Shown in pieces: positions 14,132-22,500 of a stretch of 34,304 nt of DNA (position 1 is the stretch's first letter; every line of letters starts with the position of its first letter). Under the pieces are notes generated by a model. The model did no database searches and was not told the origin of the DNA. It saw nothing but the letters and a program-made list of their open reading frames with translations. Both the position numbers and the translations under genes were made by a program. Source of the stretch: Planctomycetota bacterium (lineage in GTDB: Bacteria > Planctomycetota > Phycisphaerae > SM23-33); contig JAJRYB010000018.1 in assembly GCA_024275995.1 (NCBI GenBank), forward strand, positions 1 to 34,304. Direction: 5' to 3'.

Positions 14132-14677
14132 TTATGGCTGAACCGCCGGCCGGCTCGCGGAAAACGTCGCCGGTACGCTGGTCGGAATAGTGGTCGCGGA
14201 ATCCTTCCGCGTGTACCGTGCGATAACGACGGGGCTTGGCTTCCACCCGGCGCGGTAGGCCCGGGCCTTGATCGTCGTTCCAGGCTCAACGCGAATACTG
14301 CCCTCGAACGCGGTGCTCTTATCGGTCGGATCGGAACCATCCAGCGTGTATCGGACGATAGCGCCCTTGACTGCACAGGTGCTCGTTACGTCCTTCGCCT
14401 CGTCGATCTCGCCAGGCGCGGGCAGAAAGATGGGCGCCGTCACCGTACCGGTCGGCTGTCGGTAGACTATCGTCGTACCGATCGCCAGAAGAAGGAACAG
14501 CGCCGTCAGCGTGATGGTAACCCACGTGAACACGTCGCCCGTGCGGGTTCCGAACGCCCCGCCGCCCCCCCCGCCGAACGCAGCGCCCAGGCCGCCACCG
14601 CGCCCCTTCTGAAGCAGTACGACGAGAATCAGAAGGATGCACGTAATGATGAACAAGGTTCCGACAAAGATATCCAT
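14132..14677 (-). CDS. secG: SecG translocase subunit fused to a chitobiase-C-terminal/FN3_assoc-like domain
   Basis: Residues 1-70 are SecG: a first membrane helix (IFVGTLFIITCILLILVVLL), the loop QKGRGGGLGAAFGGGGGGAFGTRTG typical of the family, and a second helix (TWVTITLTALFLLLAIGTTI). SecG stimulates protein export through SecYE. Normal SecG ends soon after helix 2. Here about 110 more residues follow, including VRYTLDGSDPT, SIRVEPGTTIKARAYRAGWKPS and a closing VVIARY. That is the pattern of the CHB_HEX_C/FN3_assoc beta-sandwich found in secreted enzymes. By E. coli SecG topology the tail would be on the outer face of the membrane. The reading frame is continuous, with no sign of a frameshift. 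Confidence 0.85.
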   Translation of the reverse strand: MDIFVGTLFIITCILLILVVLLQKGRGGGLGAAFGGGGGGAFGTRTGDVFTWVTITLTALFLLLAIGTTIVYRQPTGTVTAPIFLPAPGEIDEAKDVTSTCAVKGAIVRYTLDGSDPTDKSTAFEGSIRVEPGTTIKARAYRAGWKPSPVVIARYTRKDSATTIPTSVPATFSASRPAVQP

Positions 14678-14743
14678 CTTAATTGTCTCCGTGTCACCGC
14701 CAGGGGCGCATAGGGCCTCTGCTGCAATTCAAAGGTTTCACTT

Positions 14744-15535
14744 TCACATCCCGGCTTTGATAATCGACGCGAAGTCCTCTACCTTGAGGCTCGCCCCGCC
14801 GATCAGTCCACCGTCGATATCGTCTTTCGCGAACAGCTCGGCCGCGTTGTCGGGCTTCATCGATCCGCCGTACTGGATCCGCAGGCCGTCTGCGATCTGT
14901 CGGTCGTACATGTCCGCAAGAAGGCTGCGGATCATGGCGTGTACTTCCTGGGCCTGCTCGGGAGTGGCGGTTACGCCCGTCCCGATCGCCCAGACAGGTT
15001 CGTAGGCTATCGTCAGACGTTCGGGCAAACCTTTTTTGCCTTTTTCGCCTTTTTCGCTAAAACTCGACGGAACGCCTTCCATGCCGATCTTCACCTGCCT
15101 CGTTACAACGTCGTTGGTCTGTCCCGCCTGACGCTGCTCCAGCAGTTCTCCGACGCACAGGATAACGTCCAGCCCGGCGTCCAGCGCCTTGAGGACCTTC
15201 CGGTTAATCAACTCGTCCGTCTCGCCGAGGACGTGCCGCCGCTCGCTGTGACCGAGGATAACCAGATCGCACCCGACGTCCAGCAGCATATCCGTGGAAA
15301 TTTCGCCCGTGTAGGCGCCGTTGGGTTCGTACCAGCAGTTCTGTCCGGCCAGCGATATATTGCTACCCTTGAGAACCTCGCCAACCGCACTGAGATACAC
15401 AGACGGCGGCGCCACGGCTACGTCAATCTCCTCAACGCTTCCAATCGCCTCGACAAGCCCGCTCGCAAGAGAGGCCGCCGAATCACGATCCGTGTTCATT
15501 TTCCAGTTACCGCCGATGAATAGCTTCCGTGACAT
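14744..15535 (-). CDS. tpiA: Triosephosphate isomerase
   Basis: TpiA interconverts dihydroxyacetone phosphate and glyceraldehyde 3-phosphate. The 263-aa product has FIGGNWKMN with the catalytic Lys, the electrophilic His in ILGHSERR (His96), the catalytic Glu in IAYEPVWAIGTG (Glu179), and the phosphate-binding IQYGGSMKPDNA and GGLIGGASL. It is slightly longer than usual because of a Lys/Gly/Glu-rich stretch (about residues 158-172) just before the YEPVWAIGTG strand. AGGA upstream of the ATG supports the start. It lies 15 nt after pheA and 66 nt before secG. Confidence 0.96.
   Translation of the reverse strand: MSRKLFIGGNWKMNTDRDSAASLASGLVEAIGSVEEIDVAVAPPSVYLSAVGEVLKGSNISLAGQNCWYEPNGAYTGEISTDMLLDVGCDLVILGHSERRHVLGETDELINRKVLKALDAGLDVILCVGELLEQRQAGQTNDVVTRQVKIGMEGVPSSFSEKGEKGKKGLPERLTIAYEPVWAIGTGVTATPEQAQEVHAMIRSLLADMYDRQIADGLRIQYGGSMKPDNAAELFAKDDIDGGLIGGASLKVEDFASIIKAGM
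15030..15060. repeat. Simple repeat inside tpiA
   Basis: GCCTTTTTC-like 9-mers are repeated about three times in frame. They encode the extra EKGEKGKKG loop of TpiA. It is in frame and does not break the gene. Confidence 0.6.
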
Positions 15536-15550
15536 CTGATTCCTTTCAGG

Positions 15551-16684
15551 TCAGACTGCCGCGACGGCCTTGGGAAAACTCCCCAGGACGTGCAGATCGC
15601 CGCAATGGCCGCGACATTCTTCCATAGCTTTCTTGAAATTTTCGTCCTCGCAGTGCCCCACGGCGTCCACGAAGAAGTAATACTCCCAGTTACGCCGCTG
15701 AGACGGGCGCGTGTCTATATTCGTGAGGTTGATACCGTTGCGGGCGAGGATGTTCAGCACCTCGACCAGCGCGCCGGACTTGTGTGCGGTCGTGAATACC
15801 AGCGCGGTCTTGTCGTTTCCCGTGCGCTTCGCGGGCTGGCGCGAAATCGCGAAAAACCGCGTCTGGTTGTTCGGGTTGTCCTCGATATTGGCGAATAGCA
15901 CCTGGAGTCCGTACAACTCCGCAGCCAGCGTGGAACCGATCGCGCCGAGTCCGTGCTCGCCGGCGGCCATCTCCGCAGCCTTGGCGGAACTCGCCACCGG
16001 AACGAGCTGCACCTCGTTGAGCATGGTCGAAAGCCACTTTCGACACTGCGCGAATACTTCCGGCTTGGACGCCACGACCCGCAACTCGTCGACCGAACAC
16101 TTCGCCAGCAGGTTGTGGCGTATCTCCACGATCACCTCCGCGCAGATGTACACCTGCGCCTCGATGAACGCGTCCAGCGTATCGATCACACCGCCGCCGA
16201 CGCTGTTTTCGATAGGCACCAGTCCAAGGTCGCAATGGCCTCGCGTGACCTCCTCGAAGACGGCCCGGATATCCGCGACCGGGTGATACTCCACCGACGC
16301 GCCGAACTTGCGCTGCGCCGCCAGGTGCGAAAAACTGCCCTCCGGCCCGAGGTATCCGATTCGCAGGGGCTTTTCCAACGCCAGCGAGCCGCTCATAAGC
16401 TCACGATGAATCGCCTGGAGCGTTTTGTTCGGCAGCGGCCCGTCGTTAAGCTCGATCACACGCTGGAGAACCGCCTGCTCACGATCCGGAGCGTAAATGC
16501 TCGTGCCGTCGATCAGCTTGGCCTTGCCCACGTCCACGACGACCTTTGCACGTTCGTTCAGCAGAGTGACGAGCTTCTCGTCAAGCTCGTTGATCCTGAC
16601 GCGAAGCGCCTGGAGCTTCGGAGAGGTTTTGGGGTCGGCTTCGGCTTCGTTTTTATTTTTGTTTTTGTTTTCCCGGTTCGTCAT
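15551..16684 (-). CDS. pheA: Chorismate mutase/prephenate dehydratase (P-protein)
   Basis: This bifunctional enzyme converts chorismate to prephenate and on to phenylpyruvate for Phe synthesis. At 377 aa it has an AroQ-type mutase domain (about 20-105, LRVRINELDEKLVTLLNERA). The dehydratase domain (about 107-290) has RIGYLGPEGSFSHLAA, VPIENSVGG and the catalytic-Thr motif QTRFF. The C-terminal ACT domain has GALVEVL and DTRPSQRRNWEYYFFVD, with DTRP in place of the usual ESRP of the Phe-binding site. The ATG at 16684 is preferred over the upstream GTG. The first 15 residues (NRENKNKNKNEAEAD) are low-complexity, from a T-rich tract. It lies 124 nt after priA and 15 nt before tpiA. Confidence 0.93.
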   Translation of the reverse strand: MTNRENKNKNKNEAEADPKTSPKLQALRVRINELDEKLVTLLNERAKVVVDVGKAKLIDGTSIYAPDREQAVLQRVIELNDGPLPNKTLQAIHRELMSGSLALEKPLRIGYLGPEGSFSHLAAQRKFGASVEYHPVADIRAVFEEVTRGHCDLGLVPIENSVGGGVIDTLDAFIEAQVYICAEVIVEIRHNLLAKCSVDELRVVASKPEVFAQCRKWLSTMLNEVQLVPVASSAKAAEMAAGEHGLGAIGSTLAAELYGLQVLFANIEDNPNNQTRFFAISRQPAKRTGNDKTALVFTTAHKSGALVEVLNILARNGINLTNIDTRPSQRRNWEYYFFVDAVGHCEDENFKKAMEECRGHCGDLHVLGSFPKAVAAV

Positions 16685-16808
16685 ACGCTTGTCCCAGCAA
16701 GGGCGGGCGCAGGGATTCTCCACCCGTAGTGGAATCGAATCTTTTACACGCCCCGCCGCCCCCGGTCAAGCGGTTTTTGGACGAGAACTGGATGCTGCCG
16801 GGGCAGAA

Positions 16809-19067
16809 TCACATCAAACTCGTCGGATCGACGTCGGCGAGAATCTCGGCTGGGATTCCCCTGGAAAGCTCCTCCATTCGCGGAGCGAGGAACTGCTGCA
16901 CGAGTCCGCCGCGGCTGGTCCTCAGACGCACCTCGTGACGGAACTGTCCGCGAAGGCGGATCACCCCCGCCGGCTGGGGTCCGATAATCACGGCCAGTCC
17001 GTCAGGAAGCATTTCCCGAAGGCGTTTGGCAAGAGCGGCTGCGCCATTCTCAGCCCGCTGCTGGTCGGCGTGGCGGACCACGAAACGCACCAGCCGAGTG
17101 AACGGTGGAAGATGGATTTCTTTGCGAAGCGGCATTTCGTAAGCGGCGAAGCCGTCGTAATCGTGCCGGCTGGCGAATTGAATCGCGGGGTCTTTCTCGT
17201 GGATAGTCTGCACGATCACCTCGCCGGGGATATCCGCACGTCCAGCCCGTCCGGCGACCTGGACGATCAGCTGGAACGTCCGCTCGGAGGATCGGAAGTC
17301 CGGAATCGCCAGCGACGTGTCGGCTGAGACTATGCCCACCAGCGAGACGCGCGGGAAGTCCAGACCCTTGCCCACCATCTGCGTGCCGAGAAGGATATCC
17401 ACCTTGCCCTCGCCGAAATCGCCCAGCACCCGGTGGAACTGTTTCGTCGATGTCATCGTGTCGCTGTCCATCCGCGCAACGATAGCGCCGGGGAACTTCC
17501 GCGACAGCTCGTTTTCGATCCGCTGTATGCCGAACCCGAACAGTACGAGCTTGCCTCCGGTCACGGGGCATCGCTCCGGCAGCGTTTCCGTGCGGTCGCA
17601 GTGGTGGCACATCGCAAGGGCAGTCGCCTGGTGGTACACCATCGGGCGAGAGCACTCCGGGCACATCATCACCCATTTGCTCGACGGGCTGAAAACGTAG
17701 CTGGCGTACCCGCGACGATTCATCAACAGGATAACCTGCTCGTTGCGATCGAGCGTGGAGGCTATCCGGTTCGTCAAAGTTTTGCCGATCAGCTCGATCC
17801 TGTGCTCGGCGGAGGTAAGCTCCTTGCGCAGGTCCACAATCGTCAGCCGGGGCATCGGCAGGTTCCGCACCCGGTGCGGAAGGCGGATAAGTTCGTACCT
17901 TCCCTGCCCCGCGTTGCGGAACGACTCCAACGACGGCGTCGCCGATCCGAGAACGATCGGAACGCCCTCGATCTGCGCCCGCTTTACCGCAACGTCGCGC
18001 CCGTGATATCGCGGCGCGGTGTCCTGCTTGTAGGACGATTCATGCTCCTCGTCGACGACGATAAGCCCTAGCTTTCGCGCCGGGGCGAACACCGCGCTGC
18101 GCGGGCCTACGACGACGGCTGCGTGCCCGTCGCGGATCTGCTCGTAGTGGAACGACCTCTGCGCGTCGGTAAGTCCACTGTGCAGGACCGCCACTCGCGG
18201 CAGGCGTTTGAGCAGCCGTTCGAGCGTCTGGGTCGCAAGGGCGATTTCCGGAACGAGCAGTATCGCCTGCCTGCCCGCGGCGATCACCTCGCGAATCACA
18301 CGAACGTACACTTCCGTCTTTCCGCTTCCGGTCACGCCGTGCAACAGCGTCGCGCTGAAACCCGCGCCGAGTTTTTCCTTCAGCTTCGCCATTGCGGACA
18401 ACTGGTCGGCGTTCAGTTCGAACGGATCGGCGGCCGTCTCGTCGGACAGTTCCGCAAGGCGGACCGGTCGGGAGTCCATGCGGATCAACCCGCGTCCGGC
18501 AAGGCGCTTTACGCTGTCGCGCGACGCGCCGCTGTGTCGCAGGAGATCGCCGAGTGGAAGTTCCTCGACGCCCTGCCTGCGTGCTTCGAAAAGTTCGTCG
18601 AGAACCCGCTTCTGCCGGGCGCCCAGCGACGAGGGCCAGTCCCCGCGCGAGCCTTCCATACGGACCACGGTTTCACTCCGCGACCTGTGCCGACCGACGG
18701 CTGACGGTATCATCGCCGCCAGCGTCATGCCGGGCGGGGTGAGGTAGTATTGGCTGATCCACTGTCCAAGTTTCAGGAGCGGCTCGTCGAGCTGCGGCTG
18801 GGCGTCGAGCACTTCCAGGACGCTCTTGAGTTTGCGGTCGCCGGCGCGGCGAAGCGTATCAGTAACGAACCCCAGCAGCTTTCGACCGCCCCGTCCAAAC
18901 GGCACGTACACCCGCTGGCCGAGCGCAGGGGCATCGAGGGCGTCCGGCCAGATATAATCGAACGAACGCCACACGTTGGTGTTGACGACCACGCCGACGA
19001 CGTGAGCGTCGGCGTCGGATACAACCGTATCGGAAGGTTCCTCGAAGAGCTTTTCCGTGAAAGCCAT
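16809..19067 (-). CDS. priA: Primosomal protein N' (replication restart helicase)
   Basis: PriA recognises stalled forks and reloads the replisome. The 752-aa product has the N-terminal 3' DNA-binding domain (SFDYIWPDAL, GQRVYVPFGRGGRKLLGFV), Walker A HGVTGSGKTEV, DEEHESSYKQD, LGSATPSLES, and helicase motifs V and VI in GTQMVGKGLDFP and QVAGRAGR. The zinc region is unusual. The first CxxC of the family is SPSS here (YVFSPSSKWVMMCPEC), CPEC and CHHC are kept, and the last CPxCG is CPVTGG. So about three of eight zinc-binding Cys are missing. The ATG at 19067 is preferred; the track adds 53 Arg-rich residues from the intergenic region. Confidence 0.93.
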   Translation of the reverse strand: MAFTEKLFEEPSDTVVSDADAHVVGVVVNTNVWRSFDYIWPDALDAPALGQRVYVPFGRGGRKLLGFVTDTLRRAGDRKLKSVLEVLDAQPQLDEPLLKLGQWISQYYLTPPGMTLAAMIPSAVGRHRSRSETVVRMEGSRGDWPSSLGARQKRVLDELFEARRQGVEELPLGDLLRHSGASRDSVKRLAGRGLIRMDSRPVRLAELSDETAADPFELNADQLSAMAKLKEKLGAGFSATLLHGVTGSGKTEVYVRVIREVIAAGRQAILLVPEIALATQTLERLLKRLPRVAVLHSGLTDAQRSFHYEQIRDGHAAVVVGPRSAVFAPARKLGLIVVDEEHESSYKQDTAPRYHGRDVAVKRAQIEGVPIVLGSATPSLESFRNAGQGRYELIRLPHRVRNLPMPRLTIVDLRKELTSAEHRIELIGKTLTNRIASTLDRNEQVILLMNRRGYASYVFSPSSKWVMMCPECSRPMVYHQATALAMCHHCDRTETLPERCPVTGGKLVLFGFGIQRIENELSRKFPGAIVARMDSDTMTSTKQFHRVLGDFGEGKVDILLGTQMVGKGLDFPRVSLVGIVSADTSLAIPDFRSSERTFQLIVQVAGRAGRADIPGEVIVQTIHEKDPAIQFASRHDYDGFAAYEMPLRKEIHLPPFTRLVRFVVRHADQQRAENGAAALAKRLREMLPDGLAVIIGPQPAGVIRLRGQFRHEVRLRTSRGGLVQQFLAPRMEELSRGIPAEILADVDPTSLM

Positions 19068-19073
19068 GGACGC

Positions 19074-19103
19074 ATGGTATCTCGCCGGCGCCCTCGATGA
19101 CAA
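19074..19103 (-). promoter_or_regulatory. Putative sigma-70 promoter for priA, leaderless
   Basis: On the minus strand: TTGTCA, an 18-nt spacer, TACCAT. The -10 box ends 6 nt before the priA ATG, so the predicted start coincides with the start codon. No ribosome-binding site fits in the gap. Confidence 0.4.
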
Positions 19104-19128
19104 GTAGGTGGCGCAGGTCGATGCGAGG

Positions 19129-19157
19129 TTGCTATTCGCCGGGCATACGGATAGTCT
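19129..19157 (+). promoter_or_regulatory. Possible sigma-70 promoter for the receiver gene
   Basis: TTGCTA, a 17-nt spacer, TAGTCT. The start would be near 19164, giving a leader of about 32 nt that contains GGAG. The consensus match is moderate. It is divergent from priA. Confidence 0.3.
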
Positions 19158-19195
19158 GTGGCGATTCATCGTTACCCCGAATGGAGACTTACGAG

Positions 19196-19711
19196 ATGAG
19201 CGACGCCGCCCGGACACCCGCCGCACCGAACGGAGGTGCGAGCGACGAGGAAACGATCGCCGGCAGAAGGATCCTCGTTGTCGACGACAACCCTCAGAAC
19301 CTTGAATTGCTGGTGGCTAACCTGGACTCGCTGCCGTGCGAGGTAATCACGGCTACCGATGGCGTGGAGGCGCTCGAGAAGGTCGCCGGCGAAAAACCCG
19401 ACCTGATCCTGCTGGATATAATGATGCCGCGAATGAGCGGATTCGAGGTCTGCCGCAAGCTCAAGAGCGATCCCCAGACGCGCGACATTCCGGTTATCGT
19501 GGTGACTGCACTGAATGAACTGGGCGATATCGAACGCGGCGTGGACTGCGGAACGGACGATTTTATCTTCAAGCCGATCAACCGCCTGGAGCTTCTCACG
19601 CGGGTAAGAACAATGCTGCGACTGGCCCACGTTACCGACGAGCGGGACCGGGCGCTGGCGTACATCAGCGCGATGGAGCGGCGCGGGGTTGATTCGGGGA
19701 ACGATCAGTAA
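19196..19711 (+). CDS. Single-domain response regulator, PleD/DivK-like receiver
   Basis: The 171-aa protein has a complete phospho-receiver: RILVVDDNPQNLELL with the acidic pair, LILLDIMMPRMSGFEVCRKL with the phospho-acceptor Asp, VIVVTALNE with the Thr, and DDFIFKPINRLEL with the Lys. A ~25-residue Asp/Arg-rich helix follows (VTDERDRALAYISAMERR). There is no output domain, so it must act through a partner. The ATG at 19196 has GGAG 9 nt upstream; the track starts 33 codons earlier inside the divergent promoter region. It is 32 nt ahead of the M16 peptidase gene and probably co-transcribed with it. No cognate kinase lies next to it. Confidence 0.88.
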   Translation: MSDAARTPAAPNGGASDEETIAGRRILVVDDNPQNLELLVANLDSLPCEVITATDGVEALEKVAGEKPDLILLDIMMPRMSGFEVCRKLKSDPQTRDIPVIVVTALNELGDIERGVDCGTDDFIFKPINRLELLTRVRTMLRLAHVTDERDRALAYISAMERRGVDSGNDQ

Positions 19712-19743
19712 CAGGCCGCAGGAACGCTCACTGGAGAGATGGT

Positions 19744-22500
19744 ATGACACGCTATGTTCTGCTCATATTCGCAGCCGCCGTTATCGTCTGCGGGTGCGCC
19801 CCGCGCGATGTCCGGACCGACGCCCAAGGCGCCGCGTGGCGCCCCGCTTTCGCCAAACGGTCGAAGCGGCTTGCGGCGGATACCGGCAGCGGAGCGGTTG
19901 CTCCTTCGCGCGGAGACGTTGTAGTTTCGCACCTCGATAACGGATTGACGGTGATCGTCAAGCCGACGCGCACCGCGCCGGTTGTCTGCGTGCGCGCATA
20001 CGTGCGGGCCGGCGCGATGCTCGAAAAGGAATGGCTGGGATGCGGCCTGAGCCACCTGAGCGAACATCTCGTCGCCAGGGAATCCATTCACCGGATGCCA
20101 GGTGGCGGCGCGTCGCAGACCGCCCGGGACAAGCGAGCCGGGTCGCTCGATATCGGCGGGCAAGCCAACGCGTACACCACGATGGACCACACCTGCTACT
20201 ACATCGCCGCCGCTTCGGAGAAGACGATGCAGTGCGTGGACCTGATCGCCGGCCAGATGATCAGGCCGGAAATTACGCAGGCGGATTTCGATCGCGAACA
20301 CGGCGTGGTCCAGCGAGAGCTGGAGATGCGCAAGGACGATCCAAACAGGCAGATGTGGTATGAACACATGGCGAATTCTTTCGGAACTCACCCGGCTGCG
20401 GTTCCGACGATCGGATTCCTCGAACCGTTGAAAGCCGTCACGCGAGACGACGTGTTGAAGTATGTCCGGCGGATGTACGTTCCGCAGAACATGATTTTCG
20501 TAGTCGTGGGCGACGTGGACGCCGAAGCTGTAATAAAGCGCGTCAAGCGGCGTTTCGGCGATTTACCAAGGGGACGCACGCCGGATTTGTCGCTTCCACC
20601 GGTGCCGACGATTACGGGCTTGCGCCTCCGAACGGTGACCAACAAAAATATCCGCGACGTCATGGAGCGAATCAGCTTCCAGACCATTCCGCTGGTCCAC
20701 GAAGACCTTTACGCCCTGGACGTATTGAGCTACATCCTTTCCCGCGGCCGGTCCAGCAGGCTTGTCCGCAAACTCCAGTTTGAAAAGAGCCTCGTCACGA
20801 ATATTTCTACCGGTTCATGGACGCCGGCATGGGGAAAAGGCCTTTTCACCGTGTCGTTCCGCGCCGAGGTGGGCAAGTTCAAGCTCGCCGAAAAAGCTGC
20901 GCTCGCGGAGCTTCGCGCCGTCGTCTCCGGCGGCGTAACGTCGGAAGAACTCGCCAAGGCAAAGCGCCAGAAGCTCGCGGACCTGGTGCGCGGGCGCCAG
21001 ACGGCTGAGTCTCTCTCGGCGCAGCTCGCGACGGACTATCTCTCGACGGGCGACGTGGATTTCTCTCGCAATTACACCAATAGAATCCAGCGGGTCACGG
21101 CTGGGGATGTCCTGGCGGTCGCAAAGAAATATTTCACGTTCGATCGCATGGTAATCACGCGAATGGTGCCCGAATCGCTCGAAGCCCAGACCACGATCGG
21201 GGCGCGGAAAACCGACGATTCGACGGCGACGGTTTTCACACTTCCCAACGGTCTGAGGGTCGTGATGCGCCCGAGCAGATCGGCTGGACTCGTCGCGATG
21301 ACGTTCATGACAAAAGGCGGGCTCCTGGCTGAGAACGAAAAGACCAACGGGATCGGGTCGCTGATGATGTCCCTCACCACGCGCGGCGCCGGCGAACGAA
21401 GCGGAAACGCCATCGCGTCGTTCTTCGACGAGGCGGGCGGAGGAATATCCGGCCGGTGCGGAAACAACACGTTCTACTGGCGGGCGTCGGTGCCGGCAGA
21501 CAGGTTTGACGGTGCGTTGGATATTTTTGCGGACGTCGTGCAGAAGCCGACGCTGGACGGCGACCAACTAGACAAGCTCCGCCCGCTCGCCATCTCGGCG
21601 ATCAAGCAGGTCGACGAGCGATGGACTTCGCAGCTCTTCAAATTCTTCCACCGGCGGTTCTTCACGGGATCGCCGTATCGCCTGCACTCCGGCGGAACGG
21701 CGGACATCGTCGAGAGCGTCACCGCCGCGCAGATACGGGAATATCACGCACGCATGATCCGCGCGAATGGAAGCGTGCTGACAATTTACGGCGACTTCGA
21801 CGTAGCGGCGGCTAAAGAACGTGTCAAAAAGCTGTTCGCGTCTCTGCCTTCCGGCAAGTTCGATCCGCCCTCCGTCGCCGCAAGAAAAGTCGACGCCGCC
21901 GGCGAGCTGTACGTCCTTGAGACCACAAACGCGCAGGCGGGCATTATCGTCGCTTCCAGCGGAATGAAGGTGACGAACGTTCCGGATCGCCTGGCGATTA
22001 ACGTTCTGGACACGATCATCAGCGGCTATCGACTGCCTTCGGGCTGGTTGCACTCCGAATTGAGAGGCAAGCAGCTCGTCTACGTCGTACACGCGTTCAA
22101 CTGGACGGGGTTGCTTCCCGGGGCGTTTGTGACCTACGCCGGCTGTCAGCCCGACAAGGCGCCGCAGGTCGTGGATATTATCAGGAAGAACCTGAGAAAA
22201 GCCTCTCGTTACAAACCCACGCAGAAGGAAATAGATCGCGCCGTCAACATCATCCTGACGGCCGATGCGCTCGGTTCGCAGACCATGCCCTCGCAATCGA
22301 TGAGTGCGGCGACGGATGAATTGTACGGGCTTGGGTACGACTTCCGGGAAAAGTCTCGCCGGATGTACCGCAAGGTCACGCCGGAGGACGTTGCCCGCGT
22401 AGCGAAAAAATATCTCGGCGGCGGCTACGTGGTGATCGTAACAACGCCGAAGCCTGACTTGTTCAAGACGATTGCGCCGGATAAAAACGACGTAAAATGA
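19744..22500 (+). CDS. M16 family zinc metallopeptidase, lipoprotein, tandem domains
   Basis: The 918-aa protein carries two M16 halves in one chain, like pitrilysin-type enzymes, and should degrade or process peptides in the periplasm. The N-terminus is a lipoprotein signal, with Cys18 in VIVCGCAP as the probable lipidation site. The first half has the inverted zinc motif HLSEH (His104, Glu107, His108) and downstream Glu185 and Glu192 in REHGVVQRELEM. The second half (from about 500, FTLPNGLRVVMRP) has GIGSLMM where HxxEH would be, so it is catalytically dead and structural, as is common. There is a ~15-residue insertion after the zinc motif. GGAGAG precedes the ATG. It overlaps the next gene by 4 nt. 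Confidence 0.9.
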   Translation: MTRYVLLIFAAAVIVCGCAPRDVRTDAQGAAWRPAFAKRSKRLAADTGSGAVAPSRGDVVVSHLDNGLTVIVKPTRTAPVVCVRAYVRAGAMLEKEWLGCGLSHLSEHLVARESIHRMPGGGASQTARDKRAGSLDIGGQANAYTTMDHTCYYIAAASEKTMQCVDLIAGQMIRPEITQADFDREHGVVQRELEMRKDDPNRQMWYEHMANSFGTHPAAVPTIGFLEPLKAVTRDDVLKYVRRMYVPQNMIFVVVGDVDAEAVIKRVKRRFGDLPRGRTPDLSLPPVPTITGLRLRTVTNKNIRDVMERISFQTIPLVHEDLYALDVLSYILSRGRSSRLVRKLQFEKSLVTNISTGSWTPAWGKGLFTVSFRAEVGKFKLAEKAALAELRAVVSGGVTSEELAKAKRQKLADLVRGRQTAESLSAQLATDYLSTGDVDFSRNYTNRIQRVTAGDVLAVAKKYFTFDRMVITRMVPESLEAQTTIGARKTDDSTATVFTLPNGLRVVMRPSRSAGLVAMTFMTKGGLLAENEKTNGIGSLMMSLTTRGAGERSGNAIASFFDEAGGGISGRCGNNTFYWRASVPADRFDGALDIFADVVQKPTLDGDQLDKLRPLAISAIKQVDERWTSQLFKFFHRRFFTGSPYRLHSGGTADIVESVTAAQIREYHARMIRANGSVLTIYGDFDVAAAKERVKKLFASLPSGKFDPPSVAARKVDAAGELYVLETTNAQAGIIVASSGMKVTNVPDRLAINVLDTIISGYRLPSGWLHSELRGKQLVYVVHAFNWTGLLPGAFVTYAGCQPDKAPQVVDIIRKNLRKASRYKPTQKEIDRAVNIILTADALGSQTMPSQSMSAATDELYGLGYDFREKSRRMYRKVTPEDVARVAKKYLGGGYVVIVTTPKPDLFKTIAPDKNDVK

